Shown here: positions 18,132 to 26,564 of the stretch, piece after piece
Numbering within the stretch: the stretch's first letter is position 1
Layout of the letters: each line of letters opens with the position of its first letter
Assembly (NCBI GenBank): GCA_021770845.1
Contig: JAETQF010000001.1
Span: 1-64,000 of the forward strand
DNA: 64,000 nt
Source of the DNA: Oscillospiraceae bacterium
GTDB lineage: Bacteria; Bacillota; Clostridia; Oscillospirales; Oscillospiraceae
Direction of reading: 5' to 3'
Notes under the pieces: generated by a model
What the model saw: only the letters and a program-made list of their open reading frames with translations
The model's database searches: none
Told to the model about the DNA's origin: nothing
Position numbers and translations under genes: made by a program

Positions 18132-19574
18132 GTGGATTTGACCGAACAATTCATCCTTCTTCAGGCCCCCAACCCCGCGGCGGCGGAAAACGGCCGGAAG
18201 CTGTCGAAAAAGGGCAGCTTTTCCGCCCACCACCGGACAGAAGACGGCACCCTCTATTGGGCGGAGTGCGCGGGCAGCGGCAAGAACCCCTACCGGGTGT
18301 CCATCGACTTCACCAACCGGGACGCGCCCACCTGCCGGTGCTCCTGCCCCAGCAGGCAGTTTCCCTGCAAGCACGCTCTGGGGCTGATGTTCGAGATCCT
18401 GGGGGCGAAGCCCTTCGAGACGGCGGACATCCCCCAGGACATCGCCGACAAGCGGGCCAAGCAGGCCGCCCGGGCGGCGAAAAAGGAGGGGGCCGCAGGC
18501 GAGCCCCCCAAGCCCAAAAAGCCCAACGCCGCCGCCCGAAAGAAAAAGCTGGCCCGGCAGCTGGAGGGGCTGGACATGGCGGAGAAGATGGTGGACGAGC
18601 TGCTGACCTCCGGCCTGGGCACCCTGGCGGGCAGCTCCGCCCAGACCTTCGACAAGCTGGCCAAAGAGCTGGGCAGCAGCTACCTCACCGGGCCCCAGAC
18701 GGCCTTTACCCGGGTGGCCCTGGCGGTGCGGGCGGTGCAGAAGGATCCCGCCCAGGCGGACGCGGCCTACAACCAGGCCCTGCGGCTGATGGTGGCGCTG
18801 CGCTCCACCATCAAAAAGGGGCGGGTGTTCCTGGAGGGCAAGCTGGAGGCCGGGGATTTCTCCGCCGAGGACTCCGCCCTCTTTGAGGCCCTGGGCGGCG
18901 TGTGGACGCTGGAGGAGCTGGGGGCCATCGGTTCCGTCAGAGAGAACGCGAAGCTGGTGCAGCTCTCTTTTGACGTGTCCCTCGACCAGGCCAAGAAGGA
19001 GTATGTGGAGCGGGGCTGGTGGCTGGACGTGGACAGCGGCGAGATCTGGCAGACGCTGAACCTGCGCCCCTTGAAGGCGCTGAAATACGTGAAGGGGGAG
19101 GACAGCCGGTTCGGGCTGCTGGAAGTCCCCGCCCTGTACATCTACCCCGGGGAGGGGGATCGGCGGGTGCGCTGGGAGAGCGCGTCCACCCGGCCCCTGA
19201 CGGCCCGGGAGCAGGCGGCCCTGTCCAGGCTGGCCCAGCCCGGTGTGGCGGAGGCGGCCAAGCTGGTGAAGGGGAAGATCAAGAACACCCTGGCCCCCAA
19301 GTTCCTGGCGGCGCTGCTGCCCGTGGGGAGCATTGGGAGGATTGGGGAGGACTACGTACTGGAGGATCCGGCGGGGGCCCGGATCGCCCTGCGGGACAGG
19401 GCGGAGGACGGGGTGGATCACGCCTGTACAGAGCGGCTGGGGATGCTGCCCCGGAAAATCCCGGCGGGCAGCGCCCTGTTCGGGCTGATGTTCTACGATG
19501 GGCGGGACAAGGCCCTGTGCCTCCACCCCTGCAGCGTGGTGACGCCGGACGAGATCCTCCGGCTGCAATATTGA
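18132..19574 (+). CDS. SWIM zinc-finger protein
   Basis: PTCRCSCPSRQFPCKHALGLMFEI: CxC...CxH SWIM motif. GTG start after GGAAGGAG. Confidence 0.88.
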   Translation: MDLTEQFILLQAPNPAAAENGRKLSKKGSFSAHHRTEDGTLYWAECAGSGKNPYRVSIDFTNRDAPTCRCSCPSRQFPCKHALGLMFEILGAKPFETADIPQDIADKRAKQAARAAKKEGAAGEPPKPKKPNAAARKKKLARQLEGLDMAEKMVDELLTSGLGTLAGSSAQTFDKLAKELGSSYLTGPQTAFTRVALAVRAVQKDPAQADAAYNQALRLMVALRSTIKKGRVFLEGKLEAGDFSAEDSALFEALGGVWTLEELGAIGSVRENAKLVQLSFDVSLDQAKKEYVERGWWLDVDSGEIWQTLNLRPLKALKYVKGEDSRFGLLEVPALYIYPGEGDRRVRWESASTRPLTAREQAALSRLAQPGVAEAAKLVKGKIKNTLAPKFLAALLPVGSIGRIGEDYVLEDPAGARIALRDRAEDGVDHACTERLGMLPRKIPAGSALFGLMFYDGRDKALCLHPCSVVTPDEILRLQY

Positions 19575-19586
19575 GGAGGTGCGGGG

Positions 19587-21497
19587 ATGAACTTACAGCC
19601 TCTTTACGATGTGAAGGAGCGGCTGGAATACGCCGCCATTGCGGGGGTGTCCCTGCTGGGGGAGGACTTCCGGCTCCAGCGGGCGGCGGAGGGGCTGAAG
19701 CCCCTGGCCGCGGCCAGCCCGGTGTTCGGCAAGATCGACGGCGGGCTGACGAAGCTGCTGGCCGCGCCGCCGGAGCAGCGGGCGGGCCTGCTGCTGGACG
19801 TGCTGGCCCTGGTGGACGCGGTGGCCTACACCCAGGCCAAGACCGGTGTGGAGGGGGAGCTGAAGCCTCTGCCCGCCGGGGGCGGGACATACCACCAGAT
19901 TTCCTATGGGCAGATCAACCCCCTGCTCACCGCCCTGACCACCACCGGGGGCGGGCGGATGGAGATCATCCAGTCCGCCTGGGAGAACCACCCCGAGTTC
20001 TTTGAGGATTACCGGGTGCTGCCGGCGGTGGCGGCGGGGCTGGGCGACAGCTACGGCGAGATCGCGGAGCTGAACGCCAAAATTTTGAAACAGGTGGGGC
20101 CGTCTGTCGTCCCGGTGCTGAAGCAGGGCTTCGACCCGGCGGGGAAGAAGGAGATGGCCCGCCGGGTGGAGGTCATCGCCGCCGTGGAGGGGGCGGAGGC
20201 CGCCCCCTGGCTGCGGGAGGTGCTGCCCGACGCCAAGAAGGACGTGCGTGCGGCGGTGATCACCGCCCTGGGGATGGCGGCGGAGAACGCCGCCCTGCTG
20301 CTGGATCTGGCCAAGTCCGAGCGGGGGGCCAACCGGGACGCGGCGCTGGAGGCCCTGGCCAAGCAGGATGGGGCGGAGATCGCGGCCTTCTGGGCGCAGG
20401 AGCTGGAAGCCCACAGCCAGTCGGTGAAGTTTTTGCAGCCCTCCAACGCGGACTGGGCCTCCGATCTGGTGGCCCGGAGGCTGTGGGACAGGATGGAGGA
20501 GATACTGGCGCGGAAAGAGTCCCTGACCAATCCGGCGGTGATCGAGCTTCGCCAGTGGTTTTCCGCGGCCTTGGGCAAGTCCTCCCCCTCTATGTTGGAT
20601 TTCTGGCGCTGGACAGACGCCAGGCTGGCGGACATCGACCATCTGCGGGGGGAAAAGGAACAGCGCCTGGGCTTTGGGCGGGAGGTGGCGGCCCTGCTGC
20701 TGGAGAGCCTGTGCGCGGCTGGGCCGGGGCCGCTGTGCGGCCTGTGCCTGGAGCTGTGGGAAAGGCACCCAAAGGAGCCCCGTTACCTGTCCCACGCGGT
20801 GGTGGCGGCGCTGATGACCCGCTCGGCGGCGGAGGTCTATGATACCTTCTCCCCCTATGTGCTCACCATTAAGCCCCTGCTGGGCGGCGAGCAGAAAAAG
20901 GCGTTCCACAACGCTGTTCTCCGGGCGCTGGGGCGGGTGTGCAGAAAAGAAGACGGAACTTACTGTATTGACAACGTCTGGCCCACCGCCCAGCCAATCG
21001 ACTCCCAGTGGTTCAAGCGGCTCACCCGCGCCGTGTGGAAAACCACAGGAGAGACGCGCCAGTATGCCCAATACGCTGCCGGGGAGAGCATTGACCAGTT
21101 CGACATGATCCTGATGCGTCTGGCCAACACCGGCGATGAGGAGACGCGCAGGCAGCTGATTCCCTACCTTCGGGAGCGGATGCTGGAGACCGGCCTGCCC
21201 TACAGCTACAGCCGGTTCCTGCTTCAGCTGGGCGGAGGCCCCCGGGGCGTGCTGGGGGATACCATGGTAAAGCGGGCAGGCGCACATTACATTTATGATA
21301 CCTGGAACCTGATGTCGGAGGCATCCAAAACTCTACCCTCCGGCGAGGTGGCCGACCTGCTGGAGGAAGTCCTGCGCTCCAACGCCATCCGCAAGGAGGA
21401 CGCGGCCCTGGCCCAGCGGGTCATCCCCTGGACGGTGGAGCAGCTCCGGGCGGGCCAGCCCTTCCCGGAGTGGGACGACTGGTGGAAAATGCGGTAG
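19587..21497 (+). CDS. HEAT-repeat-like protein (possibly DUF5691-type)
   Basis: Alpha-helical repeats (DVRAAVITALGMAAENAALLLDLAKSERGANRDAALEALAKQDG); position between SWIM and MoxR genes. Confidence 0.65.
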   Translation: MNLQPLYDVKERLEYAAIAGVSLLGEDFRLQRAAEGLKPLAAASPVFGKIDGGLTKLLAAPPEQRAGLLLDVLALVDAVAYTQAKTGVEGELKPLPAGGGTYHQISYGQINPLLTALTTTGGGRMEIIQSAWENHPEFFEDYRVLPAVAAGLGDSYGEIAELNAKILKQVGPSVVPVLKQGFDPAGKKEMARRVEVIAAVEGAEAAPWLREVLPDAKKDVRAAVITALGMAAENAALLLDLAKSERGANRDAALEALAKQDGAEIAAFWAQELEAHSQSVKFLQPSNADWASDLVARRLWDRMEEILARKESLTNPAVIELRQWFSAALGKSSPSMLDFWRWTDARLADIDHLRGEKEQRLGFGREVAALLLESLCAAGPGPLCGLCLELWERHPKEPRYLSHAVVAALMTRSAAEVYDTFSPYVLTIKPLLGGEQKKAFHNAVLRALGRVCRKEDGTYCIDNVWPTAQPIDSQWFKRLTRAVWKTTGETRQYAQYAAGESIDQFDMILMRLANTGDEETRRQLIPYLRERMLETGLPYSYSRFLLQLGGGPRGVLGDTMVKRAGAHYIYDTWNLMSEASKTLPSGEVADLLEEVLRSNAIRKEDAALAQRVIPWTVEQLRAGQPFPEWDDWWKMR

Positions 21498-22604
21498 ATG
21501 GAGGAATATGACATGGCAGACAAAAACGTACAGCGCCTCCCGGCGGAGGAGCTTTATCAGACCGAGCTGGACGCGCTGATTTCGGCGGAGACGGAGCCCA
21601 TCCCCACCGGCTGGCGGATGTCCCCCCGGTCGGTACTGACCTACCTGACGGGGAACACCAAGGTCAAAGGGGTGGACATCACCCCCAAGTACATGGGCAG
21701 CAAGCGGCTGGTGGAGATCGCCATCGCCACGCTGGTGACGGACCGCGCCCTGCTGCTCATCGGCGAGCCGGGGACGGCCAAGTCCTGGCTCAGTGAGCAC
21801 CTGGCCGCCGCCGTCAACGGGGACTCCACCAAGGTGGTTCAGGGCACGGCGGGCACCACCGAGGAACAGATCCGCTACTCCTGGAACTATGCCATGCTCA
21901 TCGCCAAGGGGCCCTGCCCGGAGGCCATGGTGAAAAGCCCGGTGTACCGGGCCATGGAGACTGGCTCCATCGCCCGGGTGGAGGAGATCTCCCGCTGCGC
22001 CAGCGAGGTACAGGACGCGCTGATCTCCATCCTGTCGGAAAAGCGGCTCAGCGTGCCCGAGCTGGGGCTGGAGGTGCCCGCCGCCAAGGGCTTCTCCGTG
22101 ATTGCCACCGCCAACACCCGGGACAAGGGCGTCAACGATATGTCGGCGGCGCTGAAGCGGCGGTTTAATATCGTTGTCCTGCCCACCCCGTCGGATATGG
22201 AGACGGAGATGGACATTGTGCGCACCCGGGTGGCCCAGCTGTCCAGCGGTCTGGATCTCAACGCCCGCCAGCCGGGGGAGGACACGGTGGAGAAGGTGGT
22301 CACCATCTTCCGGGAGCTGCGGGCCGGGGCCACCCTGGACGGCAAGCAGAAGCTGAAAACCACCTCCGGCGTGCTGTCTACCGCCGAGGCCATCTCCCTG
22401 CTGGCCAACTCCATGGCCCTGGCCGGGAGCTTCGGGGACGGGCGGATCTCGGACAGCGATCTGGCCGCCGCCCTCCAGGGGGCCGTGGTGAAGGACGAGG
22501 AGCACGACAAGGTGACTTGGAAGGAGTACCTGGAGAACGTGATGAAGAAGCGGGGGCACGAGTGGTTGCCGCTGTACCGCGCCTGCCGGGAGCTGAACGG
22601 GTGA
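21498..22604 (+). CDS. MoxR family AAA+ ATPase
   Basis: LLLIGEPGTAKSWLSEHLAAAV Walker A, IARVEEISR Walker B region, ATANTRDKGVNDMSAALKRRF. Confidence 0.92.
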   Translation: MEEYDMADKNVQRLPAEELYQTELDALISAETEPIPTGWRMSPRSVLTYLTGNTKVKGVDITPKYMGSKRLVEIAIATLVTDRALLLIGEPGTAKSWLSEHLAAAVNGDSTKVVQGTAGTTEEQIRYSWNYAMLIAKGPCPEAMVKSPVYRAMETGSIARVEEISRCASEVQDALISILSEKRLSVPELGLEVPAAKGFSVIATANTRDKGVNDMSAALKRRFNIVVLPTPSDMETEMDIVRTRVAQLSSGLDLNARQPGEDTVEKVVTIFRELRAGATLDGKQKLKTTSGVLSTAEAISLLANSMALAGSFGDGRISDSDLAAALQGAVVKDEEHDKVTWKEYLENVMKKRGHEWLPLYRACRELNG

Positions 22605-24913
22605 TGAGCGGGCCGGCGTTATTCGGCGTCCGCCACCTGTCCCCGGCGGCGGCGTACCATCTGCGCCGGGCGCTGGACGAGGCAAAGCCGGAGCTGGTGC
22701 TGGTGGAGGGCCCCAGCGACCTCAACGGCCAGATGGAGTGGCTGTGCCACCCAGACACCCGGTTCCCGGCGGCCATTTTGGCCTATACCAAGGAGCCGCC
22801 GGTGCGGACGGTTTTGTGGCCTTTTGCTGTCTACTCCCCGGAGACCCAGGCGATTTTGTGGGCCCACGAGCACGGGGTGGAGTGCCGGTTTATGGATCTG
22901 CCGTCGTCCGTTTTTCTGGGATTTCGGGAGGCGGAATCCGTAGGGGCCGGTGTCCTCACCGGCCTGTCCGAACCCGAAAATTCCCCCGCCGCAGGGGCCG
23001 ATGAGGACATCGGCCCCTACACCGCCGAATCCATCTACCGCCGGCTGGAAACGCTGACCGGGGAGGATCACGACACCTTCTGGGAGCGCACCTTTGAGCA
23101 GCTGGAGGGGGAGGACTTCCAGGCCGTCAACAACACCTTCGGGCGGCAGCTCCGGGCGGCGTCCCTGGAGAGCGGGCGGGATCTGGCGGAGACCGTGGTG
23201 CGGGAGGCGTATATGAAGCGGGTCATGGCCCAGGCTGTTGCCTCCGGCGTGCCCGCGGAGAAGATCTTCTGCGTGTGCGGCTCCTTCCATGTGGCGGGGC
23301 TGGAGGAAAACCGGCCCATGACCGATGAAGAAGAAAAAGCCCTGCCCAAGGCGGACTGCTGCGCCACGCTGATGCCCTATTCCTACTACCGGCTGTCCTC
23401 CCGCTCCGGCTACGGGGCGGGGAACAAGGCCCCGGCCTACTTCGAGCTGCTGTGGGACGCACTGAACCGGGGCGGTGTGGGGGAGGGGGCCTATCTCTAC
23501 CTGACGCGGCTGGCCGCCGCCCACCGGAAGGCGGGCAACCTGGTGTCCTCCGCCGAAGTCATTGAGGCGGTGCGGCTGGCCGATACCCTGGCCGCCATGC
23601 GGGGGAGCAAGTATCCCACCTTGTCAGATTTGCGGGACGCCTCCGTCACCACCATGGGCCACGGCAGCTTCTCCGAGCTGGCCGTCGCGGCGGCGGACAC
23701 CGAGATCGGCAAGAAGATCGGCTTCCTGCCGGAGGGGGTGGCCCGCACCTCGGTGCAGGAGGACTTCTACCGGCAGCTCAAGGAGCTGCGGCTGGAGAAG
23801 TACCGCACCGCCGAATTACAGCGGCTGGATCTGGATCTGCGGGAGAAGCTGAACGTGAAGTCCCAGCAGGCGGCGCTGGGCGATCTGCGGCGGTCGTTTT
23901 TCCTCCACCGGCTGCGGGTGCTGGGGGTGCAGTTTGCCAACCTGCTCCCCTCCCGGCAGGACGGGGCCAACTGGGGGGAGTACTGGGAGCTGCGCTGGAC
24001 AACCGAGGCGGAGATCGAGATCGTGGAGTCCGCCCTCATGGGGGACACCGTCGAGGGGGCGGCGGCCTTTGCCCTGAAGGAGCGGGCGGACAACAGCAGC
24101 TCCATCGCCCAGGCGGCGGCCATCTTCCAGGACGCCTTTTTGTGCGGGATGCCCGGGGCCGCGGCCCACGCGCTGTCGGTTTTGCAGGGGCTCAGCGTGG
24201 ACTCCGCCGCCATCTCGGAGGTGGCGGAGACGGCCTCCCGGCTGTCGCTGGTGGTGCGGTACGGCGATTTGCGGCGGTTTGACCCGGCCCCGGTGGTGCC
24301 GCTGATCAAGCAGCTCTATCTGCGCTCGTGCCTGACGCTGGAAAGCGCCTGCGTGTGCGATAGCAAAGCCGCGTCTGCTGTTACCCAGGCGATGGACAGG
24401 ATAAACACTTTACAGCTAAACCACGAATTTCTGGAGGAGGATCGGTGGCTCAAGCTGCTGACCAGCATCTCGGATCGGGACGATCTCAACACCCACTGCT
24501 CCGGCTTCGCCATGGCCATTCTGCTGGAGCGGGGCAAAGCGGACGAGGAGCTGCTGTCCCGGGAGGTGGCCCGGCGGCTGTCCCCCGGGGTGCCCGCCGA
24601 CCTGGGGGCGGGGTGGTTCGAGGGGCTGGCGGGCAAGAACCGCTATGCCCTCATCGCCCGGCTGTCCCTGTGGCGGCAGCTGGATCAGTACCTCAGCGGG
24701 CTGGACGACGAGACCTTCCGGCGGGCACTGGTGTTCCTGCGGCGGGCCTTCGCCGACTTTTCCCCCTCGGAAAAGAACGACATCGCGGAGAACCTGGGGG
24801 AGATCTGGGGGGTCAACGCCCGGCAGGCGGCGGAGATCCTGATGAACGACGTGACCGAGGCGGAGCAGGCGGTGCTGGACAGCCTGGACGAATTCGACTT
24901 TGACGATATTTAG
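22604..24913 (+). CDS. DUF5682-like protein
   Basis: LFGVRHLSPAAAYHLRRALDEAKPELVLVEGPSDLNG ... KIFCVCGSFHVAGLEEN; starts on the moxR stop codon (TGATG). Confidence 0.75.
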   Translation: MSGPALFGVRHLSPAAAYHLRRALDEAKPELVLVEGPSDLNGQMEWLCHPDTRFPAAILAYTKEPPVRTVLWPFAVYSPETQAILWAHEHGVECRFMDLPSSVFLGFREAESVGAGVLTGLSEPENSPAAGADEDIGPYTAESIYRRLETLTGEDHDTFWERTFEQLEGEDFQAVNNTFGRQLRAASLESGRDLAETVVREAYMKRVMAQAVASGVPAEKIFCVCGSFHVAGLEENRPMTDEEEKALPKADCCATLMPYSYYRLSSRSGYGAGNKAPAYFELLWDALNRGGVGEGAYLYLTRLAAAHRKAGNLVSSAEVIEAVRLADTLAAMRGSKYPTLSDLRDASVTTMGHGSFSELAVAAADTEIGKKIGFLPEGVARTSVQEDFYRQLKELRLEKYRTAELQRLDLDLREKLNVKSQQAALGDLRRSFFLHRLRVLGVQFANLLPSRQDGANWGEYWELRWTTEAEIEIVESALMGDTVEGAAAFALKERADNSSSIAQAAAIFQDAFLCGMPGAAAHALSVLQGLSVDSAAISEVAETASRLSLVVRYGDLRRFDPAPVVPLIKQLYLRSCLTLESACVCDSKAASAVTQAMDRINTLQLNHEFLEEDRWLKLLTSISDRDDLNTHCSGFAMAILLERGKADEELLSREVARRLSPGVPADLGAGWFEGLAGKNRYALIARLSLWRQLDQYLSGLDDETFRRALVFLRRAFADFSPSEKNDIAENLGEIWGVNARQAAEILMNDVTEAEQAVLDSLDEFDFDDI

Positions 24914-24925
24914 GAGGTGCGGGCC

Positions 24926-26101
24926 ATGGCGCAGACCGAACAGCTCTCCCGCTGGCGGCTGATTTTAGGCGCGGAGACAGAGGACTCCTTCACCGGCATG
25001 GGGGCCGGGGGCCTGTCCCAGGAGGAGCTGCTCATGGATGGGGCGCTGGGGGCCATCTACGGCGGGCCCGGTGAGAGCTTCGGAAGCGGCGGCGGGGCAT
25101 CTGGCGGGGCGGGGAAGGGCCCGTCCTCCCCGGTGATCTCCAAGTGGCTGGGGGATCTGCGCTCCCTGTTCGACCCGGAGATGGTGGCGGTGGTGCAGAA
25201 CGACGCCATCGAGCGTAAAGGGCTGAAGCAGCTGCTCCTGGAGCCCGAGCTGCTGGAGGGGCTGGAGCCGGATCTGAATCTGGCGTCCACGCTGCTGATG
25301 CTCAAGGATCAGATCCCCAAGAAGTCCAAGGAGTCCGCCCGGAAGTTCATCCGCAAAATTGTGGAGGAGATCAACCGCCTGCTGGAAAATGACGTGCGCC
25401 GGGCGGTGACGGCGGCCCTGAACCGCCGGGCCCACGCCCCTCTGCCGTCGGCGGCGGCCATCGACTTCCCCTATACCATCCGGCGGAACCTGCAAAACTA
25501 CAGCCCGGAGCTGAAAGCAGTCATCCCGGAGCGGGTATGGTTTTTTGACCGCTCCAGCAAGATCAACCGCTGGCACATCATTCTGGATATCGACCAGAGC
25601 GGCTCCATGGGGCAGTCCATCCTCTATTCTTCGGTGATGGCCTGTGTGCTGGCCTCCATGTCCGCCGTCAAGACCAGTGTGGTGGCCTTCGATACCCAGA
25701 TCATGGACTTGACGCCCCTGTGTGCCGACCCGGTGGATCTGCTGTTCGGCTTCCAGATGGGGGGCGGCACCGACATCGCCAAATCCATCGCCTACTGTCA
25801 GGGGCTCATTGAGGCCCCGGCGAAAACCCTGTTTTTCCTCATCTCCGACCTGTGTGAGGGAGGCAACCGGGCGGCCCTGCTGCGCCGGGTGGAGGAGCTG
25901 AAAAGCTCCGGGGTGAACGTGGTGGTGCTGCTGGCCATCGCCGACGGGGGCAAGCCCTTCTACGACCCGGAGACTGCCCGGCGGATCGCCAATCTGGGCG
26001 TTCCCTGCTTCGCCTGCGCCCCGGAGCGGCTGCCCGAGCTGCTGGAGCGGTGCCTCAAGGGCCAGAGCCTGGAGGGGCTGGTGGCGAAGGGCAAGGCGTA
26101 G
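24926..26101 (+). CDS. VWA domain protein (CoxE/ViaA-like partner of MoxR)
   Basis: IILDIDQSGSMGQSILYSSVMACVLASM (MIDAS DxSxS) and MGGGTDIAKSIAYC. Confidence 0.9.
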   Translation: MAQTEQLSRWRLILGAETEDSFTGMGAGGLSQEELLMDGALGAIYGGPGESFGSGGGASGGAGKGPSSPVISKWLGDLRSLFDPEMVAVVQNDAIERKGLKQLLLEPELLEGLEPDLNLASTLLMLKDQIPKKSKESARKFIRKIVEEINRLLENDVRRAVTAALNRRAHAPLPSAAAIDFPYTIRRNLQNYSPELKAVIPERVWFFDRSSKINRWHIILDIDQSGSMGQSILYSSVMACVLASMSAVKTSVVAFDTQIMDLTPLCADPVDLLFGFQMGGGTDIAKSIAYCQGLIEAPAKTLFFLISDLCEGGNRAALLRRVEELKSSGVNVVVLLAIADGGKPFYDPETARRIANLGVPCFACAPERLPELLERCLKGQSLEGLVAKGKA

Positions 26102-26129
26102 CCGATAAGCTGGCAAAGAAAATTCGCCC

Positions 26130-26158
26130 TTGACAAGTTGGTTTACTTGTTGTAGACT
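26130..26158 (+). promoter_or_regulatory. Promoter for blaI-like/M56 operon
   Basis: TTGACA - 17 nt - TAGACT. Confidence 0.7.
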
Positions 26159-26184
26159 GGAGATGGACTACAGAATGTAAACCA
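26139..26184 (+). promoter_or_regulatory. Tandem/dyad BlaI-type operator
   Basis: TGGTTTACttgttGTAG-N12-CTACagaatGTAAACCA: two TAC-N5-GTA sites arranged in a larger symmetric dyad over the -10 and leader. Confidence 0.65.
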
Positions 26185-26194
26185 AACTGGAGGG

Positions 26195-26560
26195 ATGAAT
26201 ATGACGCAGTACAGGCTGGGCGAGGTGGAGGCCGCCTTTGCCGCCCTGATCTGGGACAATGAGCCGGTGGCGTCCAACCGGCTGGTGGAGCTGTGCGCCC
26301 AAAGGCTGGACTGGAAGAAGTCCACCACCTATACGGTGCTGCGGCGGCTGTGCCAGAAGGGGATCTTTCAAAACGAGGGCGGGGTGGTGACCTCTCTGAT
26401 TGGCCGGGAGGAGTTCGCCGCCCGGCAGAGCGAGGAATTTGTAGACCAGGCCTTTGACGGATCCCTGCCCAAGTTCCTGACGGCCTTTGCCAGCCGGAAG
26501 AAGCTGAGCGCCGCTGAGATCGAGCAGCTCCAACGGCTCATTGACGAGAGCAGGGGGTGA
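26195..26560 (+). CDS. BlaI/MecI/CopY family transcriptional repressor
   Basis: MTQYRLGEVEAAFAALIWDNEPVASNRLVELCAQRLDWKKSTTYTVLRRLCQKGIF. Confidence 0.9.
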   Translation: MNMTQYRLGEVEAAFAALIWDNEPVASNRLVELCAQRLDWKKSTTYTVLRRLCQKGIFQNEGGVVTSLIGREEFAARQSEEFVDQAFDGSLPKFLTAFASRKKLSAAEIEQLQRLIDESRG

Positions 26561-26564
26561 GGGC

